The notes: generated by a model not told the origin, from the letters alone. Counted from the stretch's first letter, positions 1 through 9,624 are shown. The stretch: 50,887 nucleotides of DNA from Clostridiales bacterium (GCA_020859945.1 JAJBVG010000005.1:1-50887), one strand, 5' to 3'. Translations and numbers: made by a program.

Positions 1-213
1 TTTCATAACATTTTACGCCACTTCATTTTGGGAAATTGGCTTTTTTGACAATCTGTCGCTTTGCTGTCTCTGTTTCCGGTCTCCTGGGGCAACACTGAAA
101 ACTTACGATTGCGTCATTACGTCGGCAGACAGATGGCTGAGTCAAAGGAATAACCAGTCCGTTTTATTCTAACTACCCTACAGGGATTCCTGCGGATTCT
201 CTCATTCCGCCGG

Positions 214-242
214 TTGCCAGCCTCCGTGATGTGTGGTATACT
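214..242 (+). promoter_or_regulatory. Promoter of the Mrr-like nuclease gene
   Basis: A TTGCCA -35 box (214-219) and a TATACT -10 box (237-242) are separated by 17 bases, about 40 bases upstream of the GTG start at 285. I see no gene between position 1 and this promoter. Confidence 0.6.
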
Positions 243-284
243 TTGGGCAGATTCCGAGCATAAATCAGGACAGGGGGGTTCGCT

Positions 285-941
285 GTGCAGGCGATCAAGG
301 CGATGCTGCTGGTGCCGGTCCAGCTGGTTCAGCTGCTGCTGTGGCTGGTCTGGAGCGTATGCAAAGGATTCCTCCGGCTGCTGGGGGTGCGGACGCCGGT
401 GCGCACCGGCCAGGACTACGAGCTGTTCGTGGAGCGCTACCTGCGGGGGCAGGGGTTCCGCCAGATTCAGCACACCGGGAAAACCGGCGACCTGGGGGTG
501 GACCTGGTGGCCCGGAAGGGGCTGCATACCTACGCCGTCCAGTGCAAATTTTACAGCCAGCCGGTGGACGGCAGCGCCATCCAGCAGGTGGTGGCGGGCA
601 AAGCCTGTTATGGCTGCGACGCCGCCCTGGTGGTCACCAACGCCACCCTGACGCCCGGCGCCTGGACGCTGGCGGAGCGCAACCACGTGGAGGTGCTGAC
701 TGAAATCGACCCCGACTTCCACCTGCACGGCCTCTCCCCCGTCCGCCTGCTGACGCCGGGGCGGTTGGTGGGCTTCGCGGCGGGGTGCGTCTCCACCGGA
801 GCGGCGCTGTCCTGGCTGCGGTCCACCGAAACGGCCCTGGGACTGGAACAATATCTGGCCCTGGCGGGGGGCTGTTTCCTGCTCTCCGGGCTGGCGGTGG
901 TCGGCTGTCAGGCGCTGTGGCGGCGGCTGTGGGGCCGTTGA
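285..941 (+). CDS. Membrane-anchored Mrr-like restriction endonuclease domain protein
   Basis: The protein has 218 residues. Residues ~38-140 form a PD-(D/E)XK nuclease domain of the Mrr_cat type: a TGKTGDLGVDLV segment supplies the catalytic aspartate and a following VQCK supplies the QxK motif. A hydrophobic segment (about residues 6-30) precedes the domain and two more follow it (about residues 160-177 and 190-210), so the nuclease is probably held on the cytoplasmic face of the membrane. The GTG start is chosen because a G-rich ribosome site lies just upstream and the coding hydrophobic segment begins there. It stands alone behind its own promoter, with no methyltransferase or specificity subunit nearby, so it is not a conventional restriction system. 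Related membrane-tethered Mrr-fold proteins are widespread in Firmicutes and mostly uncharacterised. The nuclease fold is well supported; the target is unknown. Confidence 0.8.
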   Translation: MQAIKAMLLVPVQLVQLLLWLVWSVCKGFLRLLGVRTPVRTGQDYELFVERYLRGQGFRQIQHTGKTGDLGVDLVARKGLHTYAVQCKFYSQPVDGSAIQQVVAGKACYGCDAALVVTNATLTPGAWTLAERNHVEVLTEIDPDFHLHGLSPVRLLTPGRLVGFAAGCVSTGAALSWLRSTETALGLEQYLALAGGCFLLSGLAVVGCQALWRRLWGR

Positions 942-947
942 TTTTCC

Positions 948-977
948 TTGCCTTTTTCCCGCTGCCTGTGGTATGCT
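948..977 (+). promoter_or_regulatory. Possible promoter of the micro-protein / coaX unit
   Basis: TTGCCT (948-953) and TATGCT (972-977) with an 18-base spacer, after the stop of the nuclease gene. It is weaker than the other promoters in the window. The rest of the 942-1160 gap holds one short heptamer repeat. Confidence 0.35.
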
Positions 978-1053
978 ATAGCGTAAGGTCATAGGATAAA
1001 ATTTGGGCGTCCAAATCCCTTTCCCAGGGAACTGCCAGCGCCCGTTTTCCCAT

Positions 1054-1078
1054 AATTGCACATTGCGAATTGCTCATT
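1054..1078 (+). repeat. ATTGCNN heptamer repeat, short copy
   Basis: Three units of the ATTGCNN heptamer in tandem. It belongs to the same family as the copies at 23009-23040, 42055-42206 and 43670-43734. Confidence 0.6.
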
Positions 1079-1160
1079 TTGAACAACATCGCTGCAATGA
1101 GATACCGCATATTCGCTGAACCAAAACCCTCCACCCCACCTTCCAGAAAAGGAGTTCGTT

Positions 1161-1313
1161 ATGCTGGAAAAAATCTATCACAAGGTCATGTCCGCCGGGG
1201 TCAGCAGCATCGTCTGCGGCATTATCTCCATCGCCGTAGGGGTCAGCACCGGGGTGATTTTAATCGTCTCCGGGGCCAAGCTGCTGGCCGCCAAAAAGGA
1301 CATGGAACTATAA
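1161..1313 (+). CDS. Small single-span membrane protein, 50 residues
   Basis: This short reading frame starts at an ATG with AAAAGGAG seven bases upstream and runs 50 codons to TAA. Residues ~12-38 are a continuous hydrophobic, glycine/valine/isoleucine-rich segment, and the tail is basic (GAKLLAAKKDMEL). This looks like one transmembrane helix with the positive end in the cytoplasm. It lies 32 bases upstream of coaX and is probably cotranscribed with it. I recognise no family. The strong ribosome site and the clean hydrophobic pattern argue that it is translated. It is too short for most gene callers. Confidence 0.6.
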   Translation: MLEKIYHKVMSAGVSSIVCGIISIAVGVSTGVILIVSGAKLLAAKKDMEL

Positions 1314-1345
1314 GGTGCGCGACGGCGGAAGGAGGGTGAAGCGCT

Positions 1346-2122
1346 ATGGTCCTGCTCATTGACATCGGCAACACCAACGTAGCCATCGGCGGCTGCGAGG
1401 GGGAGCGCCTCTGCTTCACCGGCAGCTGCGCCAGCGACCTGAAAAAAACCGAGGACGAGTACGCCCTGACGGTCAAGGGGATTTTAGAGCTGAACGGCTT
1501 CACCCCCGCTCAGGTGGAGGGGGGCATCATCTCCTCGGTGGTCCCCCACCTGCGGACGGTACTGTACCAGGCCATGAAGCTGCTGACCGGCCACAGCTTC
1601 CTGCTGGTGGGCAGCGGCATCAAGACCGGCCTGAACATCCACATGGACAATCCCGCCCAGCTGGGCAGCGATTTGGTGGTCAACGCCGTGGCCGCCAACG
1701 CCAAGTATCCCAAGCCGCTGGTGTTCTTCTACATGGGCACCGCCACCACCCTGTCGGTGCTGGACAAACACGGCACCTATCTGGGAGGCATGATCATCCC
1801 CGGTCTGCGCATCTCCACCGACGCGCTCTCCGCCCAGGCCGCCCAGCTGCCCGCCATTCCCCTGGTCATGCCCCAGCGGATGATCGGCCGCAACACTGTG
1901 GAGTGTATGCAGGCCGGAGCCGTTTACGGCTGGGCCTCCATGCTGGACGGTCTGGTGGACCGGGTGGAGGAGGAGCTGGGCGAGCCGGTCACCGCCATCG
2001 CCACCGGCGGACTGCTCCAGGTGGTGCTGCCCGCCTGTCGGCGGCACATCATCCCGGACCCCCACCTGCGGCTCAACGGCCTGCTGATTTTGTATCAGAA
2101 GAACCAGGGCCGACGGCGGTGA
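1346..2122 (+). CDS. coaX: Type III pantothenate kinase (divergent)
   Basis: The 258-residue product has the ASKHA-fold signature of CoaX, which phosphorylates pantothenate in the first step of coenzyme A synthesis. The N-terminal DIGNTN phosphate-binding loop (D6) is intact, and GSDLVVNAV carries an aspartate at 109 where the family has its GADR catalytic aspartate. The later motif, normally DFGTATT, reads YMGTATT (Y129), so an acidic residue thought to help bind the cation or substrate is missing. The length is usual for the family. It may be an active divergent enzyme or a CoaX/Baf-like paralogue with another role. The start follows GGAGGG nine bases upstream. It precedes rseP by 37 bases, where many Clostridia have dxr. 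Confidence 0.85.
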   Translation: MVLLIDIGNTNVAIGGCEGERLCFTGSCASDLKKTEDEYALTVKGILELNGFTPAQVEGGIISSVVPHLRTVLYQAMKLLTGHSFLLVGSGIKTGLNIHMDNPAQLGSDLVVNAVAANAKYPKPLVFFYMGTATTLSVLDKHGTYLGGMIIPGLRISTDALSAQAAQLPAIPLVMPQRMIGRNTVECMQAGAVYGWASMLDGLVDRVEEELGEPVTAIATGGLLQVVLPACRRHIIPDPHLRLNGLLILYQKNQGRRR

Positions 2123-2159
2123 GACCTTTCGCATTTATCCCACACCCTTTGGAGGTTCT

Positions 2160-3218
2160 ATGCTTTATATTGTCATTGCCGTCATCCTGTTCGGCTTGCT
2201 CATCGCCATCCACGAGTTTGGTCACTTTTCCGTCGCAAAGCTCTGCGGCATCCAGGTCAACGAGTTCTCCATCGGCATGGGGCCGCTGCTGCTGCACAAA
2301 CAGGGCAAGGAGACCCTTTACTCCCTGCGGCTGCTGCCCATCGGCGGCTACTGCGCCATGGAAGGGGAGGACGAGGAGAGCGACAACCCCCGCGCTTTTG
2401 GCAACGCCTCCGGCTGGAAGCAGTTTCTGGTGCTCATCGCCGGGTCCGCCTTCAACTTCCTGGCGGGGCTGCTGATTTTGCTGTGTCTCTACTCCAGCGT
2501 CACCTCCTACGCCACCTCCACCATCACCGGCTTTATGGACGGCTTCCCCTGCGAAGGGGAGGATATGCTGATGGTGGGAGATGAGATCCTCTCCGTCAAC
2601 GGCAAGGCGGTGCTGCTCTCCGGCGACATCTCCACCATCCTCTCCCTCAGCGACGAGGACACGGTGGACCTGGTGGTGCGCCGGGACGGGGAAAAGGTCA
2701 AGCTCAACAACCTGCCCCTGACCCTACAGGAGTACGAGGTGGACGGCGAGACCGTCTGGCGGTACGGCCTGTACCTGGGGGTGGAGGAGGCCACCCTTCC
2801 CGTCCGATTGCGCAACGGATTCTATTCGGCGGTGAACTTTGTGCGCACCGTCTGGTGGAGCCTGGAAATGCTGTTCACAGGGGACGCCGGTATCTCCGAC
2901 CTGAGCGGGCCAATCGGCATCGTCAACACCATGAGCGAGGTGGGGCAGGCGTCGGCCACCATGCTGGACGCCATTCTGAACCTGCTCTATTTCGCCGCGT
3001 TCATCGCCATTAACCTGAGCGTCATGAACCTGCTGCCCATCCCCGCTCTGGACGGGGGCCGGGTGTTCTTCCTGCTGCTGAACGGGCTGCTCTACCTGGT
3101 GTCCCGGCGGCGCATCCCGGCCAAATACGAGCAGTACGTCCACCTGGCGGGTATGTGCGCCCTGCTGCTGCTGATGGCGGTGGTGGCCCTCCAGGATGTG
3201 TATAAGATTTTTGTGTAG
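2160..3218 (+). CDS. rseP: RIP metalloprotease RseP (site-2 protease)
   Basis: This 352-residue integral membrane zinc protease of family M50 cleaves transmembrane segments of anti-sigma factors and signal-peptide remnants. The HEFGH zinc motif lies at residues 18-22 within the first membrane helix. A PDZ domain occupies roughly residues 120-200. The second catalytic motif, NLLPIPALDGGRV, has its aspartate at 298 in the third helix, and a last helix lies near the C-terminus. Full length for the family. The start follows GGAGG. It is followed by ispG and polC, the usual clostridial order, although the dxr gene that normally precedes rseP is not here. Confidence 0.95.
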   Translation: MLYIVIAVILFGLLIAIHEFGHFSVAKLCGIQVNEFSIGMGPLLLHKQGKETLYSLRLLPIGGYCAMEGEDEESDNPRAFGNASGWKQFLVLIAGSAFNFLAGLLILLCLYSSVTSYATSTITGFMDGFPCEGEDMLMVGDEILSVNGKAVLLSGDISTILSLSDEDTVDLVVRRDGEKVKLNNLPLTLQEYEVDGETVWRYGLYLGVEEATLPVRLRNGFYSAVNFVRTVWWSLEMLFTGDAGISDLSGPIGIVNTMSEVGQASATMLDAILNLLYFAAFIAINLSVMNLLPIPALDGGRVFFLLLNGLLYLVSRRRIPAKYEQYVHLAGMCALLLLMAVVALQDVYKIFV

Positions 3219-3253
3219 AAATTCCCTGATTTCGCCTAGAATGTTCACCGTAC

Positions 3254-3302
3254 GCCCTGGGTAAGCAGGTGACTTGCCGGGCGGCCACGGGCCGCCCCTA
3301 CA
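3254..3302 (+). repeat. GC-rich palindromic repeat, copy 1
   Basis: This copy contains GCCCTGGGTAAGCAGGTGA and then a CCGGGCGGCC / GGCCGCCCCTAC palindrome. The same ~48-base unit recurs almost exactly at 30316-30364. It lies in the rseP-ispG gap. Confidence 0.75.
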
Positions 3303-3414
3303 CTTGCGTAGTGTAAGAAAGAACGTACTTATCGCGTCAAAGCCAAAAAAGCAGACAATCAGACATATTTCTTTCGTAATTCAACCCGTTTTCCCTAAAA
3401 GTGAGGTTTTTCCT

Positions 3415-4455
<1,041 letters not shown>

Positions 4456-4493
4456 GTAAAATTCCCCAACCTCCAACCGGAAAAGGAGCATCT

Positions 4494-7400
4494 ATGGACA
4501 ATCCCAAAACCGTTCCCCTGCTGGGGATGTTTCCCCGGTGCAAACTAAACGAGGCGTTGTCCAAAACTGCCGCGTGCTGCCAGGTGCGGCACGCGGTGCT
4601 TCACCCTGCCCAGCGAACGGTGGAGCTGGAGGTCAGCTTCTCCGCCGCGCAGGAGGAGCGGGCCGTCGCCGGTCTGGAGCGGGCGGTCTGCGCCGCCTAT
4701 GCCCTGAACCGGGTGGAGGTCCACCAGACAGCGGAACCGGAGGAGAGCGCCTCCGCCGCGCCACTGGTGGACGTGGCCCCGGTGGAGGCCGGTATAGATG
4801 AGGACATCCCTCTGCCGGAGGAGGCCCCGCCGGAGCCGGACTTCCCCACCTGGGCGCCGGAGCCGATGGAGGACCGCTCCCCGGTGGAGGCCGACCCCTT
4901 TGCCCGCACCGAGGCGCTTCGGGCCAAAAAGCTCCAGGCCGTGCGGATGGAGGCCCCCGCCCGCAAGAACAAAAAGCCCCGGAACCGGCCTGTCACCGGT
5001 GAAAACGGGATGATTTACGGCAAGCGCATCCGGGGCCACGCCATCCCCATGAGCGATTTGGACCTGAACCTGGGGACGGTGTGCGTCACCGGGAAAATCT
5101 ACGCCGACAACAGCCGGGAGCTGAAAAAACGCAGCGCCTGGGTGGTCAGCTTCAACATCACCGACAACACCAACTCCGTCACCGTCTCCAAGTTCATGGA
5201 GAACAAGGAGGCGGAGCCGGTGATGAAGGCGCTGAAAAAGGGCACTTATGTCACCGTGGAGGGCAAGCTCAGCATGTCCCACTACACCGGCGACATGGAG
5301 CTGTCCCCCTACGCCATCGCCCCGGCGGAGCCGCCGGAGGAGCGGATGGACACAGCCCCGGAGAAGCGGGTGGAGCTGCACCTGCACACCCGGTTCTCCA
5401 CCATGGACGCCCTGACCGAGGTAAAGGACGCGGTCAAGCGGGCCATCAAATGGGGCCACAAGGCCATCGCTATCACCGACCACGGGGTCGCGCAGGCGTT
5501 CCCTGACGCCTGCGCCGCCGCCGGAGACAAAATCAAGGTCATCTACGGCACCGAAGCCTACTTCGTCAACGACGTGGACGAGCGGGTGGTGGTCAAGGGG
5601 GAGTGCAGCAGCGGGTTTGACGACGAGATCGTCTGCTTCGACCTGGAGACCACCGGCCTGAGCATCGTCAGGGACCGCATCATCGAAATCGGCGCGGTGG
5701 TGCTGAAAGGCGACCAGATTTTGGACAAATTTGACACCTTTGTGGACCCCGGCAAGCCCATCCCCCGGAAGATCGTGGGGCTGACCGGCATTACCGACGA
5801 GATGGTGGCGGGCGCGCCCAGTCAGGAGGAGGCCCTGAACCAGTTCCTGGACTGGGCCGGAGACCGGCTGCTGGCCGCTCACAACGCCGACTTCGACATG
5901 GGCTTCCTGGCTCAGGGCTGCCAGCGGATTGGGAGACCCTTCCACAACCCCTCTTTGGACACGCTGGTACTGTCCCAGCATCTGCTGCCCGATTTGGGCA
6001 AATACACCTTGGATTCCGTCTCCGGCTGCCTGAATCTGCCGGAGTTCAACCACCACCGGGCCTGCGACGACGCGGCCATGGTGGGCTATATGCTGGTTCC
6101 TTTCTGGAAAATGCTCCGGGAGCTGGGCGTGAAGGATGTCAGCGGCATCAACGAGCGCATGACCACCCTCCGCAGCGGCAGAAAGCGCAAGCAGCGGCTG
6201 CGCCACCTCATCGTGCTGGCGAAAAACCAAAACGGACTGCGCAACCTCTATAAGCTCATTTCCCTGGCCCACTTGGAGCATTTTCAGCGCCGCCCGGTCA
6301 TGCCCAAGAGCCTCATCAACGCCAACCGGGAGGGCCTCATCATCGGCTCCGCCTGCGAAGCGGGCGAGCTGTTCCAGGCGGTGGAGGACCACAAGGACTG
6401 GGACGAGCTGAAACGCATCGCCAGCTGGTACGACTTTCTGGAGATCCAGCCCCTGTGCAACAACGCCTTTCTGGTGGAGAAGGGGATGGCCAAGGACGAG
6501 GAGGAACTGCGGGAGTTCAACCGCACCATCGTCCGGTTGGGCAAGGAGCTGAACAAGCCCGTCTGCGCCACCGGCGACGTGCATTTCCTGGACCCGGAGC
6601 AGGAGATTTTCCGACATATTTTGCTCTCCGCCAACGGCTACGACAGCGCCGACGAGGAGCTGCCCATCTACTTCAAGACCACCGACGAAATGCTGGAGGA
6701 GTTCGCCTACCTGGGAGCCGAGGACTGCAAAAAGGTGGTGGTGGACGACCCCAACCGCATCGCCAAGTGGTGCGATAAAATCAACCCCCTGCCCAAGGGA
6801 TTGTTCGCCCCCACGCTGAAGGACTCGGCCAAGGAACTAGAGTATCTGGTCTACAACAAGGCCCACCAGCTCTACGGCGACGAGCTGCCCAAAATCGTCC
6901 AGGACCGTATCGACCTGGAGCTGCCCGGCATCATCCAGCGGAAGTACGACGTGATTTACATGTCTGCCCAGAAGCTGGTGCAGAACTCCCTGGAGCACGG
7001 CTACCTGGTGGGCAGCCGGGGCAGCGTGGGTTCCTCCATCGTGGCCTTCCTCTCCGGCATCACTGAGGTCAACAGTCTGCCGCCCCACTACCGCTGTCCC
7101 AAGTGCAAACACTCCGACTTCGACGTGGACACCAAGGAATACGGCTGCGGCGCAGATTTGCCGGACAAAACCTGTCCGGTCTGCGGGACGCCCATGGTGA
7201 AGGACGGCTTCAACATCCCCTTCGAGACCTTTTTGGGCTACGGCGGCACCAAGGTCCCCGACATCGACCTGAACTTCTCCGGCGAGTACCAGGCCCGCGC
7301 CCACAAGTACACCTTCGAGCTGTTCGGTGAGGGCCACGTCTTTAAGGCTGGCACCGTGGGCACCGTGGCGGAGAAAACCGCCTACGGCTACGTCCTCAAG

Positions 7401-8708
7401 TACCTGGAAAAGCGGAACATGAAGGTGTCCCGGGCGGAGGAGAGCCGGTTGGCCCTGGGCTGCACCAACGTGAAGCGCACCACCGGCCAGCACCCCGGCG
7501 GCATGGTGGTCATCCCCGGCGACAAGGAAATTTACGACTTCTGCCCGGTGCAGCACCCGGCGGACGACCCCCACTCCGACATCATCACCACCCACTTTGA
7601 ATACCACTCCATGGAATCCAACCTGCTCAAGCTGGACATGCTGGGCCACGATGACCCCACCATGATTCGGATGCTCCAGGATTTAACGGGCAAAGACCCC
7701 ACCACCATCCCCCTGGACGACAAGGACACCATGTCCATCTTCTGTTCCTCCAAGGTGCTGGGGTACGAGGACGACCCGGTTTTGGGTCCCACCGGCAGCT
7801 GCGGCATCCCGGAGTTCGGCACCTCCTTCACCCGGCAGATGCTCATCGACACCCAGCCCAAGAACTTCAACACCCTGCTGCGGCTGTCCGGCTTCTCCCA
7901 CGGCACCGACGTGTGGCTGGGCAACGCCAAGGACCTGATCCTCAGCGGCACCGCCTCCGTCACCGACGCCATCGGCTGCCGGGACGACATCATGCTGTAC
8001 CTGATTTCCATGGGCTGTGACGAGCTGCGCAGCTTCAAGTTCATGGAGGCCGTGCGAAAGGGCGTCATCCACAAGGGCAAGAGCTGGCCGGAGGGCATCG
8101 AGGCGGAAATGCGGGAGCACGGCATCCCGGAATGGTACATCGAATCCTGCCGGAAAATCAAATACCTGTTCCCCAAGGCCCATGCGGTGGCCTACGTCAT
8201 GATGGCCTTCCGCATCGCCTGGTTCAAGGTCCATGAGCCGCTGGCGTTCTACGCCGCCTATTTCTCCATCCGGGCCAAGGCGGTGGACGCCACCTGTATG
8301 TGCCTGGGCATGGACACCGTCAAGGACAAGATGAAGGAGATCAAAAGCAAGGAAAACCCCACCGACGTGGAGGAAAAGATGTACACCACGTTGGAGATCT
8401 GCTACGAATTTTACCTCCGGGGCTTCACCTTCGCCAAAATGGACCTGCTCCAGATGCAGGCCACCCGGTTTGGGGTGGACTGGGAGAAAAAATCCCTGAT
8501 GCCCCCCTTCACCTCCCTCCCCGGCCTGGGGGAGGCGGCGGCAGAGGCCACCGTGGAGCAAATCAAGGCCAGAGACGGTCAGCCTTTCATCTCCGTGGAG
8601 GAGGTGGCCAGCTGCTGCACCAAGCTGTCTCAGACCCAGCTGGAACAGCTGAAATTCATGGGGGCCATGGACGGTCTGCCGGAGACCAGCCAAATCACCC
8701 TCTTTTAA
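4494..8708 (+). CDS. polC: DNA polymerase III subunit alpha, Gram-positive PolC type
   Basis: PolC is the main replicative polymerase of low-GC-lineage Firmicutes and carries its own proofreading exonuclease. The 1404-residue product shows the family order: a variable acidic N-terminus, an OB-fold (~residues 190-280), a PHP domain starting near HLHTRFS (residue 296), and a DEDDh 3'-5' exonuclease inserted in PHP (CFDLETTGL, residues 381-389). The C-family polymerase core follows, with GSRGS at 840-844, a zinc finger (CPKCKH...CPVCGTP) and the PDIDLNF catalytic motif (D923, D925), and helix-hairpin-helix regions near the end. The ATG at 4494 follows AAAAGGAG and is preferred over an in-frame TTG at 4452 that overlaps ispG. 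Its length is close to the usual ~1430. Confidence 0.97.
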   Translation: MDNPKTVPLLGMFPRCKLNEALSKTAACCQVRHAVLHPAQRTVELEVSFSAAQEERAVAGLERAVCAAYALNRVEVHQTAEPEESASAAPLVDVAPVEAGIDEDIPLPEEAPPEPDFPTWAPEPMEDRSPVEADPFARTEALRAKKLQAVRMEAPARKNKKPRNRPVTGENGMIYGKRIRGHAIPMSDLDLNLGTVCVTGKIYADNSRELKKRSAWVVSFNITDNTNSVTVSKFMENKEAEPVMKALKKGTYVTVEGKLSMSHYTGDMELSPYAIAPAEPPEERMDTAPEKRVELHLHTRFSTMDALTEVKDAVKRAIKWGHKAIAITDHGVAQAFPDACAAAGDKIKVIYGTEAYFVNDVDERVVVKGECSSGFDDEIVCFDLETTGLSIVRDRIIEIGAVVLKGDQILDKFDTFVDPGKPIPRKIVGLTGITDEMVAGAPSQEEALNQFLDWAGDRLLAAHNADFDMGFLAQGCQRIGRPFHNPSLDTLVLSQHLLPDLGKYTLDSVSGCLNLPEFNHHRACDDAAMVGYMLVPFWKMLRELGVKDVSGINERMTTLRSGRKRKQRLRHLIVLAKNQNGLRNLYKLISLAHLEHFQRRPVMPKSLINANREGLIIGSACEAGELFQAVEDHKDWDELKRIASWYDFLEIQPLCNNAFLVEKGMAKDEEELREFNRTIVRLGKELNKPVCATGDVHFLDPEQEIFRHILLSANGYDSADEELPIYFKTTDEMLEEFAYLGAEDCKKVVVDDPNRIAKWCDKINPLPKGLFAPTLKDSAKELEYLVYNKAHQLYGDELPKIVQDRIDLELPGIIQRKYDVIYMSAQKLVQNSLEHGYLVGSRGSVGSSIVAFLSGITEVNSLPPHYRCPKCKHSDFDVDTKEYGCGADLPDKTCPVCGTPMVKDGFNIPFETFLGYGGTKVPDIDLNFSGEYQARAHKYTFELFGEGHVFKAGTVGTVAEKTAYGYVLKYLEKRNMKVSRAEESRLALGCTNVKRTTGQHPGGMVVIPGDKEIYDFCPVQHPADDPHSDIITTHFEYHSMESNLLKLDMLGHDDPTMIRMLQDLTGKDPTTIPLDDKDTMSIFCSSKVLGYEDDPVLGPTGSCGIPEFGTSFTRQMLIDTQPKNFNTLLRLSGFSHGTDVWLGNAKDLILSGTASVTDAIGCRDDIMLYLISMGCDELRSFKFMEAVRKGVIHKGKSWPEGIEAEMREHGIPEWYIESCRKIKYLFPKAHAVAYVMMAFRIAWFKVHEPLAFYAAYFSIRAKAVDATCMCLGMDTVKDKMKEIKSKENPTDVEEKMYTTLEICYEFYLRGFTFAKMDLLQMQATRFGVDWEKKSLMPPFTSLPGLGEAAAEATVEQIKARDGQPFISVEEVASCCTKLSQTQLEQLKFMGAMDGLPETSQITLF

Positions 8709-8723
8709 GGAGAGCGACCCGCA

Positions 8724-9356
8724 ATGAACGAAACCACCGAAAAAGTGCTGAACTGGGCCAGGGAGTTGCAGGCCCTCTCCACGGCGGGGCTGTTTTACAC
8801 CAAGGACAACTTCGACCGGGAGCGGTTTGAACGCATCCAGGAAATTGCGGCGGAGATGACCGACTTAATTTCCGACGAGCCGCTGGAAGAAATTCAAAAC
8901 ATCTTCCAGCACGAGTACATCTACCAGACCCCCAAAATCGACAGCCGGGCCATCCTCTTTGACGACGAGGACCGTGTTCTGCTGGTGCAGGAGCTGGACG
9001 GCACTTGGGCGCCGCCGGGGGGCTGGTGCGAGTACGACCTGCACCCCGCCGCCAACGCCGTCAAGGAGAGCCGGGAGGAGGCCGGGCTGGAGGTGGAACC
9101 CTACCGACTGGTGGCCGTCCACGACCAGCGGCTCCACAACACCCCCTATGAGTTCTACACCGTGATACGGGTGTTTTACCTGTGCCGCTTGAAGGGCGGG
9201 GCCTTCCATGAGAACATTGAGACGCTGAACAGTGGCTGGTTCCCGCTGGACGCCCTGCCGGAATTGAGCCGCTACAAGGTCTCCCCCGACCAGCTGCGGC
9301 TGGGCCTGGAGGCCAAATATGCCCAAACGTGGGAAACCCGGTTTGACCGCCCCTAA
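8724..9356 (+). CDS. Nudix hydrolase with N-terminal Nudix_N-type extension
   Basis: The 210-residue protein likely hydrolyses a nucleoside diphosphate linked to another moiety, such as ADP-ribose. Residues 1-60 form the helical extension typical of the Nudix_N_2 group. The Nudix domain follows, with its box GGWCEYDLHPAANAVKESRE continuing EAGL. The metal-binding KESREEAG core is intact. The glutamate normally earlier in the box is replaced, as is common in this subfamily. It starts 15 bases after polC with AGGAGAG upstream. The TAA stop coincides with the TA that borders the MITE-like element downstream, so insertion there may have reshaped the 3' end. Confidence 0.88.
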   Translation: MNETTEKVLNWARELQALSTAGLFYTKDNFDRERFERIQEIAAEMTDLISDEPLEEIQNIFQHEYIYQTPKIDSRAILFDDEDRVLLVQELDGTWAPPGGWCEYDLHPAANAVKESREEAGLEVEPYRLVAVHDQRLHNTPYEFYTVIRVFYLCRLKGGAFHENIETLNSGWFPLDALPELSRYKVSPDQLRLGLEAKYAQTWETRFDRP

Positions 9357-9517
9357 GGAACCTCTGATTTAATAACTCTCGGCGTCTGGACGGCAGATTA
9401 CGCGCAACTCTTCGTTGCAGAATCTTGAAATCCACAAAGGATTCCCGCGATTCTGCGCCTCGATTTGCACAAAATCTGCTCGCCCAGCCATCCAAGGCCA
9501 TTTAATCAGAGATTCCC
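9356..9517. mobile_element. MITE-like element with terminal inverted repeats and TA flanks
   Basis: The 162-base element begins AGGAACCTCTGATTTAAT and ends ATTTAATCAGAGATTCCCT, which are imperfect inverted repeats (about 16 of 19 bases match). A TA dinucleotide abuts each end (9354-9355 and 9518-9519), the target duplication typical of IS630/Tc1-mariner elements. No reading frame inside encodes a transposase, so it is non-autonomous. It sits between the Nudix gene and the his promoter. Confidence 0.65.
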
Positions 9518-9540
9518 TAAAAAATCAGCTATTTTCCCAG

Positions 9541-9569
9541 TTGACAGGGCGGTTGAACTATGGTAGTGT
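9541..9569 (+). promoter_or_regulatory. Promoter of the histidine operon
   Basis: A consensus TTGACA -35 box (9541-9546), 17-base spacer and TAGTGT -10 box (9564-9569). It lies 74 bases before the hisZ start and just downstream of the MITE-like element. Confidence 0.75.
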
Positions 9570-9570
9570 A

Positions 9571-9582
9571 TTAGCGCGCTAA
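9571..9582. promoter_or_regulatory. Perfect palindrome TTAGCGCGCTAA at the his start site, likely operator
   Basis: A 12-base perfect palindrome begins one base after the -10 box, so a bound protein would block initiation. A TrpR-family (YerC/HisR-like) repressor of histidine genes is a plausible ligand, but this is inference. Confidence 0.5.
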
Positions 9583-9593
9583 AGTGAAAAACC

Positions 9594-9624
9594 GGGGAAG
9601 GACCGCCCACGGCTGTCCCTCCCC
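9594..9624 (+). promoter_or_regulatory. Hairpin in the his leader
   Basis: GGGGAAGGAC and GTCCCTCCCC form a 10-base stem with one mismatch around an 11-base loop, ending five bases before the AGGAG ribosome site of hisZ. No leader peptide with histidine codons and no T-box are seen. Confidence 0.4.

Noticed and set aside
117-1061. 314-codon minus-strand frame at the window start
   Set aside because: It overlaps the nuclease gene on the opposite strand, has a proline/glutamine-rich artefact composition and no ribosome site.
4545-6617. 690-codon minus-strand frame opposite polC
   Set aside because: It is an antisense shadow of a clear PolC coding sequence, with no motifs and no ribosome site.
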